A model generated the notes under the pieces. It did no database searches. It was not told where the DNA came from and saw nothing but the letters and a program-made list of their open reading frames with translations. A stretch of DNA of 5,596 bases, taken from positions 1 to 5,596 of the forward strand of contig JAITWV010000084.1 in the NCBI GenBank assembly GCA_031285105.1, given 5' to 3'. Every line of letters begins with the position of its first letter. The first letter of the stretch is position 1. Below, in pieces: positions 5,444 through 5,596 of the stretch. Source of the DNA: Streptococcaceae bacterium (GTDB taxonomy: Bacteria > Bacillota > Bacilli > Lactobacillales > Streptococcaceae). Both the position numbers and the translations under genes were made by a program.

Positions 5444-5596
5444 ATGAATAAAACGACAAATAATACAGCATTTGAATTATTAAAAGAAGATGCTGATAAA
5501 ATAAAAAACTTAATTAATAAACAATCACACACCATGTGCATTTCGCAATGTAAGGCATTTGAAGAAGTGATTGATACACAGATGTATGGCTTATCC
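5444..5596 (+). CDS. ylaN: YlaN family protein (DUF1507 / UPF0358), 5' part only
   Basis: The first 51 codons are present and the reading frame is open to the window end; the family is usually about 90 residues. Residues AFELLKEDADKI (9-20) and the segment QCKAFEEVIDTQMYGLS (35-51) match Bacillus subtilis YlaN as I remember it (AFELLKVDAEKI and the EEVLDTQMFGLS block). YlaN is a small helical cytosolic protein of Firmicutes. It is needed in B. subtilis unless iron is supplied, and has been reported in Staphylococcus to bind Fe(II) and relieve Fur repression. Two cysteines (C32 and C36) fall in the visible part. The ATG at 5444 is supported by gggggt seven bases upstream, which can pair with the 16S tail with one G-U. 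In Bacillus ylaN precedes ftsW and pycA; what follows here is outside the window. Confidence 0.93.
   Translation, partial: MNKTTNNTAFELLKEDADKIKNLINKQSHTMCISQCKAFEEVIDTQMYGLS

Overview
The window reads as a chromosomal core-genome segment of a low-GC Gram-positive bacterium of the order Lactobacillales. Enterococcaceae (an Enterococcus or Vagococcus relative) is the best guess, from the AT-rich coding style, Firmicutes-type Shine-Dalgarno sites, the YqgQ-GlcK-rhodanese gene order and a short stand-alone OadA of the lactic-acid-bacterial type. The genus cannot be fixed from this sequence. All recognised genes lie on the + strand.

Layout. Positions 1-272 hold no convincing protein gene. There is a strong AT-rich hairpin (21-49) and then an unusually GC-rich patch that folds into several helices with the two ends closing on each other (about 52-190), a candidate non-coding RNA of unknown family. 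Next come yqgQ (273-488), the ROK glucokinase glcK (532-1488) and a membrane-anchored rhodanese-like protein without cysteine (1519-1914), tightly spaced and probably co-transcribed. An inverted repeat (1922-1970) separates them from der (2046-3356), the double GTPase of 50S ribosome assembly. A 219-bp spacer with a candidate promoter and three consecutive hairpins leads to the nucleoid protein HU (3576-3851), closed by a clear intrinsic terminator. A monocistronic oadA-like carboxyltransferase (3980-5371) follows with its own -10 box. The window ends inside ylaN (5444-5596, partial).

How the genes work together. YqgQ-GlcK-rhodanese forms a small unit centred on phosphorylation of free intracellular glucose. 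Der and HU are housekeeping functions in ribosome assembly and DNA architecture. The OadA-type protein supplies the carboxyltransferase half of oxaloacetate decarboxylation and needs a biotin carrier and a membrane decarboxylase subunit encoded elsewhere. YlaN is linked to iron homeostasis in other Firmicutes.

I see no mobile element, CRISPR array or clearly new multi-gene system. The points most worth a second look are the oadA/ylaN junction, where a terminator hairpin, an extended -10 promoter (in the hairpin loop) and the ylaN ribosome binding site (in the 3' arm) occupy the same 50 bp, and the structured GC-rich patch at the left end.
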